Notes under the pieces: generated by a model
Databases searched by the model: none
Seen by the model: only the letters and a program-made list of their open reading frames with translations
Told to the model about the DNA's origin: nothing
Program-made: the position numbers and the translations under genes
In this document: in pieces, positions 42,407 to 52,236 of the stretch
Position numbering within the stretch: position 1 is the stretch's first letter
Layout: each line of letters starts with the position of its first letter
Assembly (NCBI GenBank): GCA_004322045.1
Contig: SCRN01000040.1
Location: forward strand, 62,001 to 126,000
Source of the DNA: Paraburkholderia sp.
GTDB taxonomy: Bacteria > Pseudomonadota > Gammaproteobacteria > Burkholderiales > Burkholderiaceae
Direction of reading: 5' to 3'
Length of the DNA stretch: 64,000 nt

Positions 42407-43561
42407 TTATTTCCCAAATTGTTCGCAGATCTCGTTGACGGCGCCGCACACGCGCGCCACGTCACGCTCGGTCATCAGCGTGAACATCGGCAGGGTGACC
42501 GTCGTCGCGCCGAAGCGCTCCGCCTGCGGAAACATGCCGGGCGCGAAACCGCGCGCGCGGTACAGCGTGAACAGGTGAATCGCCGGGTAATGCACGCCGG
42601 AGCCGATCCGGTACTCGTCATGCAGCTTTTGCATGAACGCGGCGCGATCGATCGTCAGGCGTTCGAGCGGCAGCGTGACTTGGAACATGTGCCAGTTGCC
42701 GTTTTCGAAGTCGGCCGGGGGCAAGCCCATCCCGATCTTCGCTGCCGCGCCGCCCTCGAACCCCGCGAAATACGCGCGCGCCAGCTTCTTGCGTTGAGCC
42801 GTGAACCGTTCGATCTGCGCGAGTTGGCCAAGGCCCACACGCGCTGCCACATCGGTCAGATTGTACTTGCCCCCGAGCACGTCGCAGTCCATGCCGTCGT
42901 ATCCCGTGCGGGTAATGCCCTGCAGCCGGTATTTGCGTGCGAGTTCGGCTTCGTGCTCGTCGTTGAGCACGAGTGCGCCGCCCTCGATCGAGGTCAGATT
43001 CTTGTTCGCATGAAAACTGAAGGAGACGATGTCGCCCAGCTTGCCGATTCGCTCGCCGCGCCAGGTTGCGCCAAATGCTTGAGCCGCGTCCTCGATCACG
43101 CGCAGCCGGTAGGCGCGCGCAATTTCGTAGAGCCGGTCCATATCGACGGGCAGCCCGCCGAGAAAGACGGGAATGATCGCCTTCGTGCGCGGCGTGATCG
43201 CCTTTTCGAGCAAATTCAGATCGATGTTGCGCGTGATGGGGTCGATGTCGACGAAGACGGGCGTCGCCCCTACTTCCAGAATCACGTTCGCCGTCGACAC
43301 CCACGACGCCGGGGTCGTGATGACCTCGTCGCCTGCGCCCACGCCCGCGATGCGCAGCCCGATTTCGAGCGTCGCCGTGCCCGAGTTGAACGTGCGCACC
43401 GGGCGGCCGCCGCAATACGCCGACAGCGCCTGCTCGAACGCTTGGTTCTGCGGCCCGGTCGTGATCCAGCCGGAGCGCAGCACGTCGACGACGCCCGCGA
43501 TCGTCTCCTCGTCTATTTCGGGGCGCACGAAAGGCAGGAAGGCAAGAGAGTCTTGAGTCAT
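42407..43561 (-). CDS. arnB: UDP-L-Ara4O aminotransferase
   Basis: The product is a 384-residue PLP-dependent sugar aminotransferase (DegT family) that makes UDP-L-Ara4N. The PLP Lys is in VSFSFHANKNLTSIEGGAL. LPFVRPEIDEETIAGVVDVL, TPASWVSTANVILEVGATP and GVHYPAIHLFTLYR are conserved. Six bases separate it from arnC. It is the third gene of the operon after arnT and the SMR gene. ATG 43561 gives the expected length. Confidence 0.95.
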   Translation of the reverse strand: MTQDSLAFLPFVRPEIDEETIAGVVDVLRSGWITTGPQNQAFEQALSAYCGGRPVRTFNSGTATLEIGLRIAGVGAGDEVITTPASWVSTANVILEVGATPVFVDIDPITRNIDLNLLEKAITPRTKAIIPVFLGGLPVDMDRLYEIARAYRLRVIEDAAQAFGATWRGERIGKLGDIVSFSFHANKNLTSIEGGALVLNDEHEAELARKYRLQGITRTGYDGMDCDVLGGKYNLTDVAARVGLGQLAQIERFTAQRKKLARAYFAGFEGGAAAKIGMGLPPADFENGNWHMFQVTLPLERLTIDRAAFMQKLHDEYRIGSGVHYPAIHLFTLYRARGFAPGMFPQAERFGATTVTLPMFTLMTERDVARVCGAVNEICEQFGK

Positions 43562-43682
43562 GGGCTTCGCTCGAGTACGAAAGTGTTGAGTTCGTGGCGG
43601 CGCTCGGGGCGCCGCCTTTTTTTATCGTCGATGTGCAACCGAAGCGCGCCAGTCGCGACCGGGCGTTCGACCATGCGGCAGT

Positions 43683-44054
43683 TCAACTGCGCGCAAGCAC
43701 GAGCACGCCGATCAGAATGATGCCGATGCCGATCAGCCGTTGCAGGCTCAACGCTTCGCCGAACAAGTACCACGCCGCCACTGCGTTGACCACGTAGCCG
43801 AGCGAGAGCATCGGATAGGCGATCGACACGTCGACGCGCGAGAGGCCGACGATCCAGACGACGACGCTGACCACATAGCAGGCGAGGCCTCCGATGATCG
43901 GCCATTGCATGGCGAGCTTCAGCCCGATCGGCAGAATGTTCGCACGGGTGAAATCGAAGTGTCCAACGGCATTGACGCCGGCCTTGAGCAGCAATTGTGC
44001 GCAGGCGTTCAGTGCGACGCCCAACAGGATGCAAAAAAGCGAAATCGGATTCAT
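43683..44054 (-). CDS. SMR/EamA-type small membrane transporter in the arn operon
   Basis: The product is a 123-residue four-helix small multidrug resistance-type protein. It starts MNPISLFCILLGVALNACAQ and contains LLLKAGVNAVGHFDF, VVVWIVGLSRVDVSIAYPML, and ends LIGIGIILIGVLVLARS. The Gln/Leu-rich QLLLKAG motif is typical of EamA/ArnE-like proteins. Position between arnT and arnB fits the role of the ArnE/ArnF flippase of Ara4N-phosphoundecaprenol. Only one such gene is present here, so it may act as a homodimer; that is inference. Confidence 0.82.
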   Translation of the reverse strand: MNPISLFCILLGVALNACAQLLLKAGVNAVGHFDFTRANILPIGLKLAMQWPIIGGLACYVVSVVVWIVGLSRVDVSIAYPMLSLGYVVNAVAAWYLFGEALSLQRLIGIGIILIGVLVLARS

Positions 44055-44104
44055 CGATGCTCGGACGGTTGGACTCGGTGGGCGTAAGGGAGCGTTAGCG
44101 GTTT

Positions 44105-45841
44105 TCACGGTTTTTCCACGACGACGCGCCGCGCGTCGCGCGCGATCACGCGCATCGGCACGTGCTGGGCTGCGAACTGGTCGTAGAGCTCCGGCCGCAT
44201 GACCGCCAGCGCATAGGGGTCGCCCGTCCAGCGGGCGATCCATGCGTTCACGGTCGGCACCCATTTGGACGGCTCTTGGGTCACACCGAAGCGCAGTTCG
44301 TCGGGGTTGGCGACCATGATCGTCGTGTGGCCGACGTAAAACGGCAGCGTGTGGTCCAGATAGCCGACCGAATAGAAAGGCGTGCCGGCCGGCACGCGTG
44401 CGAGGGCGGCTTTGACGGCCGGGGCGAGCAGGGCTCCGGAGCTTTGCCGGCCGAACACGTCGTGGCCCGTGCCGCCGATCGTGCAGAGCATGATCCAGCC
44501 CGCGGCGAAGACGACGGCCGACGCCAGCACGCCGCGCTCGGCGCGCCGCAGCACGGCGAAGGCCACTAACGTGAGGATCAGCGCAACGCCGATCGCCGCG
44601 AACACCCATACGCGAAACTCGCGGTAGAGGGCATTCGGGGTGCGCGCGTCGCCGAAGCGGGCGAGGAAGATGGCGCCCACGGCCGCGGCGACGAGCAATG
44701 CCAGATAACCGAGCAAGTGCCGGCGCCACGCTTGGCGCGAGAGGCGCGGCAGATAGGCGCCGATGACGAGGGCGAGCGCCGGGGCGATAGGCAGCACGTA
44801 CGAGACCAGTTTCGAGTGCGACGCGCTGAAGAACAGGAAGATGAACCCGGACCAGACGATGAGCAACTTGCCAGGCGCAAATCCGTTCGCCTGGCGCGGC
44901 TGCGCGAGCGCATGGCGCACGCTTTGCCAGCCCAGCGAAAGCCACGGCAGAAAACCGATCAGCAAGACCGCAACGAAGTAATAAACCGGACCGGGGCGGT
45001 TCTGCGCTGGCGTCAGGTACCGATCGAACTGCTGGACGATAAAGAAGAAATTCAGGAATTCGGGGTTGCGATGCGCAACGAGCACGAACCAAGGCGTTGC
45101 GATCGCGAAGAAGACGACGAGCCCGCTCGGTAGATAGAGCCGTTTCCAGAGCGCCCAATCGCGCGTGATCAGCGAGTAGAGCACGAGTACCGCGCCCGGC
45201 AAGATAATGCCCACGAGCCCCTTGGATAGCACCGCTAGGGCCATCGAGGCCCAGCATACCCACATCCAGCGCCTCGCCGCGCTCGGCGCCACGTTGGGGC
45301 GCTGCGCGAGCAGCATCGCGCACAGCGCGAGTTCCATCCACAAGGACAGGCCCATGTCGAGGGTGTTGAAGTGCCCCATCAACGCCCAATAAGGCGCGCC
45401 CGCGAGCACGACAGCGGCGGCGAAGCCGGCCGCCGCGTTGAACACGCGGGCGCCCGTGTAACCGGCCAGCAGGACGCCGGCGAAGCCGGTCAACGCCGTA
45501 TAGAGCCGGGCTTGCCAAGCGCCGATGCCGAACCAGGCGAACGTCAGCGCGTTCATCCAAGTTTGGAGCGGTGGCTTCTCGAAGTATTTGTAGCCGTTGT
45601 AGCGCGGCGTGATCCAATCGCCCGTGACGAACATTTCACGCGCCATTTCCGCGTAGCGGCCTTCGTCGCTCGGTACGAGATGCCGCCATCCCAGCGGGAC
45701 GAACCAGACGAGCGCGAGCGCAAGGACGAGCATGGCGATCGCGATGCCGCTGACGGGCCAAGGTGTCGCGGCGCCGTCAGCCTGCGGCGCGCCGGCGCTT
45801 CGAGCGGCGCCGACGGCGCGAGGGTAGCGTTGAAACGACAT
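44105..45841 (-). CDS. arnT: L-Ara4N lipid A transferase
   Basis: The product is a 578-residue GT83 membrane enzyme that moves Ara4N from undecaprenyl phosphate to lipid A on the periplasmic face, giving polymyxin resistance. Seen are LVPSDEGRYAEMAREMFVTG, with the acidic pair of the catalytic loop, and YNGYKYFEKPPLQTWMNALTF-type sequence (here YFEKPPLQTWM). It has about twelve membrane helices and a periplasmic C-terminal domain ending VVVEKP. First gene of the seven-gene operon. In Burkholderia this modification is often essential; here that is known-family background. Confidence 0.93.
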   Translation of the reverse strand: MSFQRYPRAVGAARSAGAPQADGAATPWPVSGIAIAMLVLALALVWFVPLGWRHLVPSDEGRYAEMAREMFVTGDWITPRYNGYKYFEKPPLQTWMNALTFAWFGIGAWQARLYTALTGFAGVLLAGYTGARVFNAAAGFAAAVVLAGAPYWALMGHFNTLDMGLSLWMELALCAMLLAQRPNVAPSAARRWMWVCWASMALAVLSKGLVGIILPGAVLVLYSLITRDWALWKRLYLPSGLVVFFAIATPWFVLVAHRNPEFLNFFFIVQQFDRYLTPAQNRPGPVYYFVAVLLIGFLPWLSLGWQSVRHALAQPRQANGFAPGKLLIVWSGFIFLFFSASHSKLVSYVLPIAPALALVIGAYLPRLSRQAWRRHLLGYLALLVAAAVGAIFLARFGDARTPNALYREFRVWVFAAIGVALILTLVAFAVLRRAERGVLASAVVFAAGWIMLCTIGGTGHDVFGRQSSGALLAPAVKAALARVPAGTPFYSVGYLDHTLPFYVGHTTIMVANPDELRFGVTQEPSKWVPTVNAWIARWTGDPYALAVMRPELYDQFAAQHVPMRVIARDARRVVVEKP

Positions 45842-45979
45842 AGAATCGGTATCAGTGTCTATCTAGGTAGGTAGATCGAACGGCGTGTGCAGCGAGCGCG
45901 ATGCTCAAACGGTACCCCGCCGCATGGACAGCGTTTGCTCGTGCAGGGCACGGTGAGACAAGGCGGCGCGGCCGTGCAC

Positions 45980-46354
45980 TCATCGTTCGATGAGCAATGC
46001 CGCGGCGACGCGCCGGCCTTCGGCCATCAGAATGTTGTACGTACGGCAAGCGGCCATGAAGTCCATCGTCTCGACGCCGATGCGGCGGGTGCTGAGCGAT
46101 GCCGTGAGCCGCGGATGCGGAAAGCGCAGCCGCGCGCCGCTGCCGAACACGACGACCTCGGGCGCTTGGCCGAGCAGCAGTTCGAAATGCGCCGGGTCGA
46201 GCGCGTCGAACGACGACACGGGCCAATCGATGACGGGCGTATCGGGCAGCAGCAAGATGCTGCTTTCGTGACGAACGAGGTTGACGTCAACGTAATGGGC
46301 ACCGTAACCGGTCACGGTGTTGAGCGCGCCGCTGGAGTCTTGGTGTAATTTCAA
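45980..46354 (-). CDS. Mth938-domain (DUF498) protein
   Basis: The product is a 124-residue small alpha/beta protein. The usual start LKLHQDSSGALNTVTGYG is taken as TTG 46354. An ATG at 46453 would add 33 residues with no family match. Seen are VDVNLVRHESSILLLPDTPV and APEVVVFGSGARLRFPHPRL. The end is GVETMDFMAACRTYNILMAE. The family is widespread and of unknown biochemical function, related to NDUFAF3-type proteins. It diverges from alaC. Confidence 0.85.
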   Translation of the reverse strand: MKLHQDSSGALNTVTGYGAHYVDVNLVRHESSILLLPDTPVIDWPVSSFDALDPAHFELLLGQAPEVVVFGSGARLRFPHPRLTASLSTRRIGVETMDFMAACRTYNILMAEGRRVAAALLIER

Positions 46355-46710
46355 ATCGGTTTCCGTAGTTCCGTCGGGCACGGCATGGCCGGCCGCAACC
46401 GCATCTTGGCTCGGCCGCGCGCCCCAAAGGGGCCTCTCGCGACGATTGTGCATTGCGAAAGTCGGCCGAAATCCGCTAAATTATAACTTTTTAGCCGCCC
46501 TGCTGCGGCCGGCATCGTGCATCCGCGCGAGCGAACTCCACTCACCGCCCTTGCGCGCGCCAAAAGCGCCGCCGTTGAGGACGGTCTGCTGCGCACGTTC
46601 GACCGGCACACTCAACGCTGCCCGGGTGCGACGCGCTTGATCGCACCGAGCGCCGTTTGCTTGGCCACCGCTCCCCGTGCTTCGGCTCTCCCCAGGAAAT
46701 AGTGCCCGCC
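46355..46710. other. Divergent promoter region of the Mth938 gene and alaC
   Basis: These 356 bases have an AT-rich core at 46475-46492. On the minus strand it holds a perfect TATAAT (46480-46485). On the plus strand TTGCGA and TAAATT are 18 bases apart. The first may serve the Mth938 gene and the second alaC. No other gene is supported in the gap. Confidence 0.45.
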
Positions 46711-47949
46711 GTGAAACCGATTCTGAAATCGAACAAGCTGCTCAACGTCTGTTACGACATTCGCGGCCCCGTGCTCGAGCACGCCAAGCGCCTCGAGGAC
46801 GACGGGCATCGCATCATCAAGCTGAACATCGGCAATCTGGCGCCGTTCGGCTTCGATGCGCCCGACGAGATCATTCAAGACGTGATCCGCAATCTGCCGG
46901 CTTCCGCGGGGTACTCCGATTCAAAAGGCGTATTCGCCGCGCGCAAGGCGATCATGCATTACTCGCAGCAAAAGGGTGTGCTGGGTGTCGACTTGGACGA
47001 CATCTACATCGGCAACGGCGCCTCCGAGCTCATCGTGATGGCCATGCAGGCGCTGCTCAACGATGGCGATGAAGTCCTGCTGCCGGCGCCCGACTACCCG
47101 CTCTGGACGGCGGCGGTCAGCTTGTCGGGCGGCACGCCGGTGCACTATTTGTGCGATGAATCGAACGGCTGGATGCCCGATCTGGACGACTTGCGCTCGA
47201 AGATCACGCCGCGCACGCGCGCGCTCGTCGTCATCAATCCGAACAACCCCACGGGCGCGCTGTATTCCGACGAGCTTTTGCTCGACCTGCTTGAGATCGC
47301 CCGCCAACACGGCTTGGTCGTCTTTGCGGACGAGGTCTACGACAAGATCGTCTACGACGGCAAGAAGCATACGTCGCTTGCCGCGCTGTCCGACGACGTG
47401 CTGACCGTGACGTTCAACAGCCTGTCCAAGAGCTACCGCTCGTGCGGCTACCGCGCCGGCTGGATGTACGTCTCGGGCTTGACCGGCGAGAACCGCCGCC
47501 TCGGCAAGGATTACTTCGAGGGGCTGGGCATTCTGTCCTCCATGCGGCTGTGCCCGAACGTGCCGGGGCAATACGCCATTCAAACGGCGCTCGGCGGCTA
47601 TCAAAGCATCAACGATCTGATCGCCCCGGGCGGGCGGCTCTACAAACAGAGGCAGGTCGCTTACGAGATGCTCAACGCCATTCCCGGCGTGAGCTGCGTC
47701 AAGCCCGAAGCGGCGCTGTATATGTTTCCGCGGCTCGACCCCGAGGTCTACCCGATCAAGGACGATCAGCAGTTCATCCTCGATCTGCTGCTCGAAGAAC
47801 GCGTATTGCTCGTGCAAGGCACAGGCTTCAATTGGCCGCGGCCCGATCATTTCCGGGTCGTGTTCCTGCCGAACGTGGATGATTTGACCGACTCGATCAA
47901 TCGGATCGGACGCTTCCTCGAAGGTTATCGTAAGCGCCACGGCGGCTGA
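46711..47949 (+). CDS. alaC: Alanine transaminase AlaC-type aminotransferase
   Basis: The product is a 412-residue class I PLP aminotransferase of the AlaA/AlaC branch, making alanine or acting on glutamate/pyruvate. The GTG at 46711 gives the family length and start (MKPILKSNKLLNVCYDIRGP after initiation). The PLP Lys is in FNSLSKSYRSCGYRAGWMY. VVINPNNPTGALYS, VVFADEVYDKIVYDG and FLPNVDDLTDSINR match the family. It is upstream of hom and thrC on the same strand but with an 80-base gap. AlaA cannot be fully excluded. Confidence 0.9.
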   Translation: MKPILKSNKLLNVCYDIRGPVLEHAKRLEDDGHRIIKLNIGNLAPFGFDAPDEIIQDVIRNLPASAGYSDSKGVFAARKAIMHYSQQKGVLGVDLDDIYIGNGASELIVMAMQALLNDGDEVLLPAPDYPLWTAAVSLSGGTPVHYLCDESNGWMPDLDDLRSKITPRTRALVVINPNNPTGALYSDELLLDLLEIARQHGLVVFADEVYDKIVYDGKKHTSLAALSDDVLTVTFNSLSKSYRSCGYRAGWMYVSGLTGENRRLGKDYFEGLGILSSMRLCPNVPGQYAIQTALGGYQSINDLIAPGGRLYKQRQVAYEMLNAIPGVSCVKPEAALYMFPRLDPEVYPIKDDQQFILDLLLEERVLLVQGTGFNWPRPDHFRVVFLPNVDDLTDSINRIGRFLEGYRKRHGG

Positions 47950-48030
47950 TCGCGGCACGGGCCGGGCCGCATGCGGCTCCCGGCGCGCCGCGCTTGCCTT
48001 TCAACGATTTATCTAACTAGAACACGCTGC

Positions 48031-49356
48031 ATGGAATCGATCAAAGTTGGCTTGTTGGGCTTCGGCACGGTGGGCAGCGGCACCTTCACGGTGCTGCGCC
48101 GCAACCAGGAAGAGATCAAACGCCGCGCGGGCCGCGGAATCGAGGTGTCCCGCATTGCCGTGCGCGATCCGGCGAAGGCGCTGGCCGCGCTCGGCGATCG
48201 CGCGAGCGGCGTCGAGGTGGGCAGCGACTTCGAGGCCGTGGTCGACGACCCGTCCATCGCGATCATCGCCGAAATGATCGGCGGCACCGGCGTCGCGCGT
48301 GAGCTCGTGCTGCGCGCCATTGCGCGGGGCAAGCACGTCGTGACGGCGAACAAGGCGCTGCTCGCCGTGCACGGCACCGAAATTTTCGAGGCGGCGCGAG
48401 CCAAGGGCGTGATGGTGGCGTTCGAGGCGGCGGTGGCGGGCGGCATTCCGATCATCAAGGCGCTGCGCGAAGGCTTGACGGCCAACCGCATCCAATCGAT
48501 CACGGGCATCATCAACGGCACGACCAACTACATCTTGTCGGAGATGCGTGAGCGCGGGCTCGATTTCGCGACGGCGCTCAAGGGCGCGCAGGCGCTCGGC
48601 TATGCCGAAGCCGATCCGACCTTCGACGTCGAAGGCATCGACGCCGCGCACAAGCTCACGATCATGAGCGCGATCGCTTTCGGCATCCCGATGCAATTCG
48701 ACCGCGCTCATATCGAGGGCATCAGCAAGCTCGCATCGATCGACATCAAATACGCCGAGGACCTCGGCTACCGCATCAAGCTGCTCGGCATCACGCGCCG
48801 CACCGATCGGGGCATCGAGTTGCGCGTACATCCCACGCTGATCTCGGCCAAGCGCTTGCTCGCCAATGTCGAGGGCGCGATGAACGCCGTCGAGGTGCAT
48901 GGCGACGCCGTGGGCGCCACGCTCTACTACGGCAAGGGCGCGGGCGCGGAGCCGACGGCTTCGGCCGTGGTCGCCGATCTGGTCGACGTGACGCGCCTCG
49001 ATACGGCCGATCCGGGCCATCGCGTGCCGCATCTCGCGTTCCAGCCGCAGAGTGTGTCCGATACCACCGTGCTGCCGATCGACGAAGTGACGAGCGGCTA
49101 CTATCTGCGCCTGCGCGTGGCCGACGTCACGGGCGTGCTGGCCGATATCACGCGCATTTTGGCCGACGCGGGCATTTCTATCGACGCGCTGCTGCAAAAG
49201 GAATCGGAGCAGATCGCCGACAACGGCGAGACCGACGTCGTCATCATCACGCACACCACACTCGAGAAGAACGTCGACGCGGCGATCGCGCGCATCGAAG
49301 CGCTTTCGACCGTCGTGTCGAGCGTGACGAAGCTGCGAATGGAAGCGGAAAGCTGA
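48031..49356 (+). CDS. hom: Homoserine dehydrogenase
   Basis: The product is a 441-residue homoserine dehydrogenase that reduces aspartate semialdehyde for threonine and methionine synthesis. The NAD(P) site is KVGLLGFGTVGSGTF. VVTANKALLAVHG, FEAAVAGGIPIIKALREGL and GIINGTTNYILSEM are hallmarks, with the catalytic segment around GYAEADPTFDVEGIDAAHKL. A C-terminal ACT domain (ADVTGVLADITRILADAGIS) suggests feedback control. It is 34 bases before thrC and likely co-transcribed. Confidence 0.96.
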   Translation: MESIKVGLLGFGTVGSGTFTVLRRNQEEIKRRAGRGIEVSRIAVRDPAKALAALGDRASGVEVGSDFEAVVDDPSIAIIAEMIGGTGVARELVLRAIARGKHVVTANKALLAVHGTEIFEAARAKGVMVAFEAAVAGGIPIIKALREGLTANRIQSITGIINGTTNYILSEMRERGLDFATALKGAQALGYAEADPTFDVEGIDAAHKLTIMSAIAFGIPMQFDRAHIEGISKLASIDIKYAEDLGYRIKLLGITRRTDRGIELRVHPTLISAKRLLANVEGAMNAVEVHGDAVGATLYYGKGAGAEPTASAVVADLVDVTRLDTADPGHRVPHLAFQPQSVSDTTVLPIDEVTSGYYLRLRVADVTGVLADITRILADAGISIDALLQKESEQIADNGETDVVIITHTTLEKNVDAAIARIEALSTVVSSVTKLRMEAES

Positions 49357-49390
49357 GCCACTCACCGAAATCGAAGTCACGAAGCCGACT

Positions 49391-50842
49391 ATGAACTACA
49401 TCTCGACGCGGGGCGCCGGCATCGGCGAGCGCCATACGTTCTCCGATATTTTGCTCACGGGGCTCGCCAAAGACGGCGGGCTCTATTTGCCGGCCGCGTA
49501 TCCGCGCGTGACGGCCGACGAGCTTGCGCGCTGGCGCACGCTTGCGTACGCCGATCTGGCCTTCGAGGTGCTAGGCAAGTTTTGCGACGATATTCCCGCC
49601 GCCGACCTGCACGAGCTCACGCGCCGCACGTATCGCGCCGATGTCTACAGCAACGTGCGCGCGGGCGAAAACGCGAGCGACATTACGCCGCTCACGCCGC
49701 TTGGCGTCGAAGGCGGCGCGCCGCTGTCGTTGCTCGCGTTGTCGAACGGGCCGACGCTCGCATTCAAGGATATGGCGATGCAGTTGCTCGGCAACTTGTT
49801 CGAGTACGCGCTCGCCAAGCATGGGCAGACGCTCAATATCCTCGGTGCGACTTCGGGCGACACGGGCAGCGCGGCGGAGTATGCGATGCGCGGCAAGGCA
49901 GGCATTCGCGTCTTCATGCTGTCGCCTCACCGCAAGATGAGCGCTTTTCAAACGGCGCAGATGTACAGCTTGCAAGAGCCGAACATCTTCAACTTGGCGG
50001 TCGAAGGCGTGTTCGACGATTGCCAAGACATCGTCAAGGCCGTTTCGAACGATCATGCCTTCAAGGCGCAGCATCGGATCGGCACGGTCAACTCGATCAA
50101 CTGGGCGCGCGTCGTCGCGCAGGTCGTGTACTACTTCAAGGGCTACTTCGCCGCGACGCGCTCGAACGACGAGCGCGTGTCGTTCACGGTGCCCTCGGGC
50201 AACTTCGGCAATGTCTGCGCGGGGCACATCGCGCGCATGATGGGGCTGCCGATCGAAAAGCTCGTCGTCGCCACCAACGAGAACGACGTGCTCGACGAAT
50301 TCTTCCGCACGGGCGCTTATCGCGTGCGCGCCGCGGCGCAGACCTACCACACGAGCAGTCCTAGCATGGACATCTCGAAAGCGTCCAATTTCGAGCGCTT
50401 CGTGTTCGATTTGCTCGGCCGCGATCCGGCGCGCGTGCTGCAGCTCTTTCGCGACGTCGAAGAAAAAGGCGGGTTCGATCTGGCCGCCAGCGGCGATTTC
50501 GCCCGCGTGCGCGAGTTCGGTTTCGTGTCGGGACGCAGCACGCACGACGATCGCATTGCGACGATCCGCGACGTGTTCGCGCGGTACGGGCAAGTCATCG
50601 ACACGCACACGGCCGACGGCCTGAAGGTCGCACGCGAGCATTTGGACGAGGGCGTACCCATGGTCGTGCTCGAAACGGCGCAGCCGATCAAGTTCGGCGA
50701 GTCGATCCGGGAAGCGCTGGGGCGCGATCCTCAGCGGCCGCCGGCGTTCGACGGGCTCGAAGCGCTGCCGCAACGCTTCGAGGTGCTGCCGGCCAAGGCG
50801 GAGCAGGTCAAGGCTTTCATCGCCGAGCACGCGCTCGACTGA
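49391..50842 (+). CDS. thrC: Threonine synthase
   Basis: The product is a 483-residue PLP enzyme converting phosphohomoserine to threonine. It begins with STRGAGIGERHTFSDILLTG-like sequence, typical of the long (proteobacterial) class. The PLP Lys is in PTLAFKDMAMQLLGNLFEY. Phosphate- and PLP-binding segments include GATSGDTGSAAEYAM and FTVPSGNFGNVCAGHIARMM. The gene follows hom, giving a hom-thrC unit. No thrB is in between, as in many beta-proteobacteria. Confidence 0.96.
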   Translation: MNYISTRGAGIGERHTFSDILLTGLAKDGGLYLPAAYPRVTADELARWRTLAYADLAFEVLGKFCDDIPAADLHELTRRTYRADVYSNVRAGENASDITPLTPLGVEGGAPLSLLALSNGPTLAFKDMAMQLLGNLFEYALAKHGQTLNILGATSGDTGSAAEYAMRGKAGIRVFMLSPHRKMSAFQTAQMYSLQEPNIFNLAVEGVFDDCQDIVKAVSNDHAFKAQHRIGTVNSINWARVVAQVVYYFKGYFAATRSNDERVSFTVPSGNFGNVCAGHIARMMGLPIEKLVVATNENDVLDEFFRTGAYRVRAAAQTYHTSSPSMDISKASNFERFVFDLLGRDPARVLQLFRDVEEKGGFDLAASGDFARVREFGFVSGRSTHDDRIATIRDVFARYGQVIDTHTADGLKVAREHLDEGVPMVVLETAQPIKFGESIREALGRDPQRPPAFDGLEALPQRFEVLPAKAEQVKAFIAEHALD

Positions 50843-50932
50843 ACGCGGGCGGCGATAAAGCCGCTCGCTGCGCATGCCGTCTCGGCGCCGCCTCGCTACA
50901 ATGAGGGTTTTCGCAGCGGGAATCGCTTGCCG

Positions 50933-52198
50933 ATGTCGACGCCCACACAATCCGCTTATCGCGCCCCCCTGTTATCCACCGCTGAAGCGCTGTCTGCGCT
51001 ATTGGCGGCTGCCGCTCCCGTTGCCGAAACCGAATCGGTCGCGACGCGCGATGCGCTCGGGCGCGTCCTTGCTGCGGATATCGTATCGACGCTCGACGTC
51101 CCGCCGGTGCACACGAGCGCGATGGACGGGTACGCGGTGCGCGCGGCAGACCTGACACACGGCGACCGGCGCTTACCCATTTCTCAACGCGTGGCTGCGG
51201 GCCAATCGCCGCAGCCGCTGGCCGAGGGAACGGCTGCCCGCATATTTACGGGCGCGCCGGTGCCGCCCGGCGCCGACGCCGTCGTCATGCAAGAGCAGGC
51301 GGAAGCGGACGGCGTCGCCGTCTCGATCCTCCATACCCCGAAAGCGGGCGAGTGGATCACGGCGCAAGGCGCGGACATTCGCCGCGGCGCTGTGATCCTG
51401 CCGGCCGGCACGCGGCTTTCCCCGCAGGCGTTGGGGCTTGCGGCATCGGTCGGTTGCGCGAGGCTCGAAGTGACGCGGCGCTTGAAAGTCGCGGTGTGCT
51501 TCACCGGGGACGAGCTGACGATGCCGGGCGAGCCGCTCGCGGCCGGTGGTATCTACAACTCGAACCGGTTTACGCTCGTCGCTCTGCTCGCACGCTTAAA
51601 TTGCGATGTGACCGATTTGGGCATCGTCCCCGATCGACTGGATGCGACGCGCGAGGCCTTGACCGCTGCAGCGCGCGATCACGATTTGATCCTGACCTCA
51701 GGCGGCGTCTCGGTCGGGGAAGAGGACCACGTGAAGCCGGCCGTCGAATCCTTGGGCCGTCTCGCGCTTTGGCAGATTGCGATGAAGCCCGGCAAGCCGC
51801 TTGCGTTCGGTGCGGTGCGCAAGCCGCCGCACGGTGCACCGGTCGAAGGTGTCGCCGAAACGCATTTCATCGGCCTGCCCGGCAATCCCGTATCGAGTTT
51901 CGTGACGTTCCTGTTGTTCGTTCGGCCGTTTCTGCTGCGCCTATCGGGTATGCGCGAAGTCGCGCCGCGTGCATTATCGTTGCGAGCCGATTTCACGCAG
52001 GCAAGGGGCGATCGACGCAACGAATTTTTGCGGGCACGCATCAATGCGGCAGGCGGGCTCGATCTCTTTGCGAACCAGAGTTCGGCTGTGCTGACCTCGA
52101 CGGTCTGGGGCGACGGGCTTATCGACAATCCCCCCAATCACGCGATCAGCGCCGGCGAGACGGTTCGGTTCCTTCCTTTTTCCGAATTGCTCGGCTAA
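50933..52198 (+). CDS. moeA: Molybdopterin molybdotransferase MoeA
   Basis: The product is a 421-residue enzyme that inserts molybdate into adenylylated molybdopterin. Seen are the active-site loop PPVHTSAMDGYAVRAADL and ARIFTGAPVPPGADAVVMQE. The MPT-binding motif LTSGGVSVGEEDHVKPAVE and the end segment IGLPGNPVSSFVTFLLFVRP complete the set. ATG 50933 is chosen over the TTG at 50927. First gene of moeA-moaD-moaE. Confidence 0.95.
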   Translation: MSTPTQSAYRAPLLSTAEALSALLAAAAPVAETESVATRDALGRVLAADIVSTLDVPPVHTSAMDGYAVRAADLTHGDRRLPISQRVAAGQSPQPLAEGTAARIFTGAPVPPGADAVVMQEQAEADGVAVSILHTPKAGEWITAQGADIRRGAVILPAGTRLSPQALGLAASVGCARLEVTRRLKVAVCFTGDELTMPGEPLAAGGIYNSNRFTLVALLARLNCDVTDLGIVPDRLDATREALTAAARDHDLILTSGGVSVGEEDHVKPAVESLGRLALWQIAMKPGKPLAFGAVRKPPHGAPVEGVAETHFIGLPGNPVSSFVTFLLFVRPFLLRLSGMREVAPRALSLRADFTQARGDRRNEFLRARINAAGGLDLFANQSSAVLTSTVWGDGLIDNPPNHAISAGETVRFLPFSELLG

Positions 52199-52236
52199 AC
52201 GCCGAATCGATCGCCCCAATCAAGCGGTAAGCGGAC

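Noticed and set aside
40407-42449. A single 680-codon frame covering arnA and antisense-like sequence across arnC
   Set aside because: Only the last 315 codons, from ATG 41354, have formyltransferase sequence; the rest is out-of-frame arnC.
41786-43720. A 644-codon open frame opposite arnB and arnC
   Set aside because: Same reason: antisense to well-supported genes with no recognisable domain and shadow-like composition.
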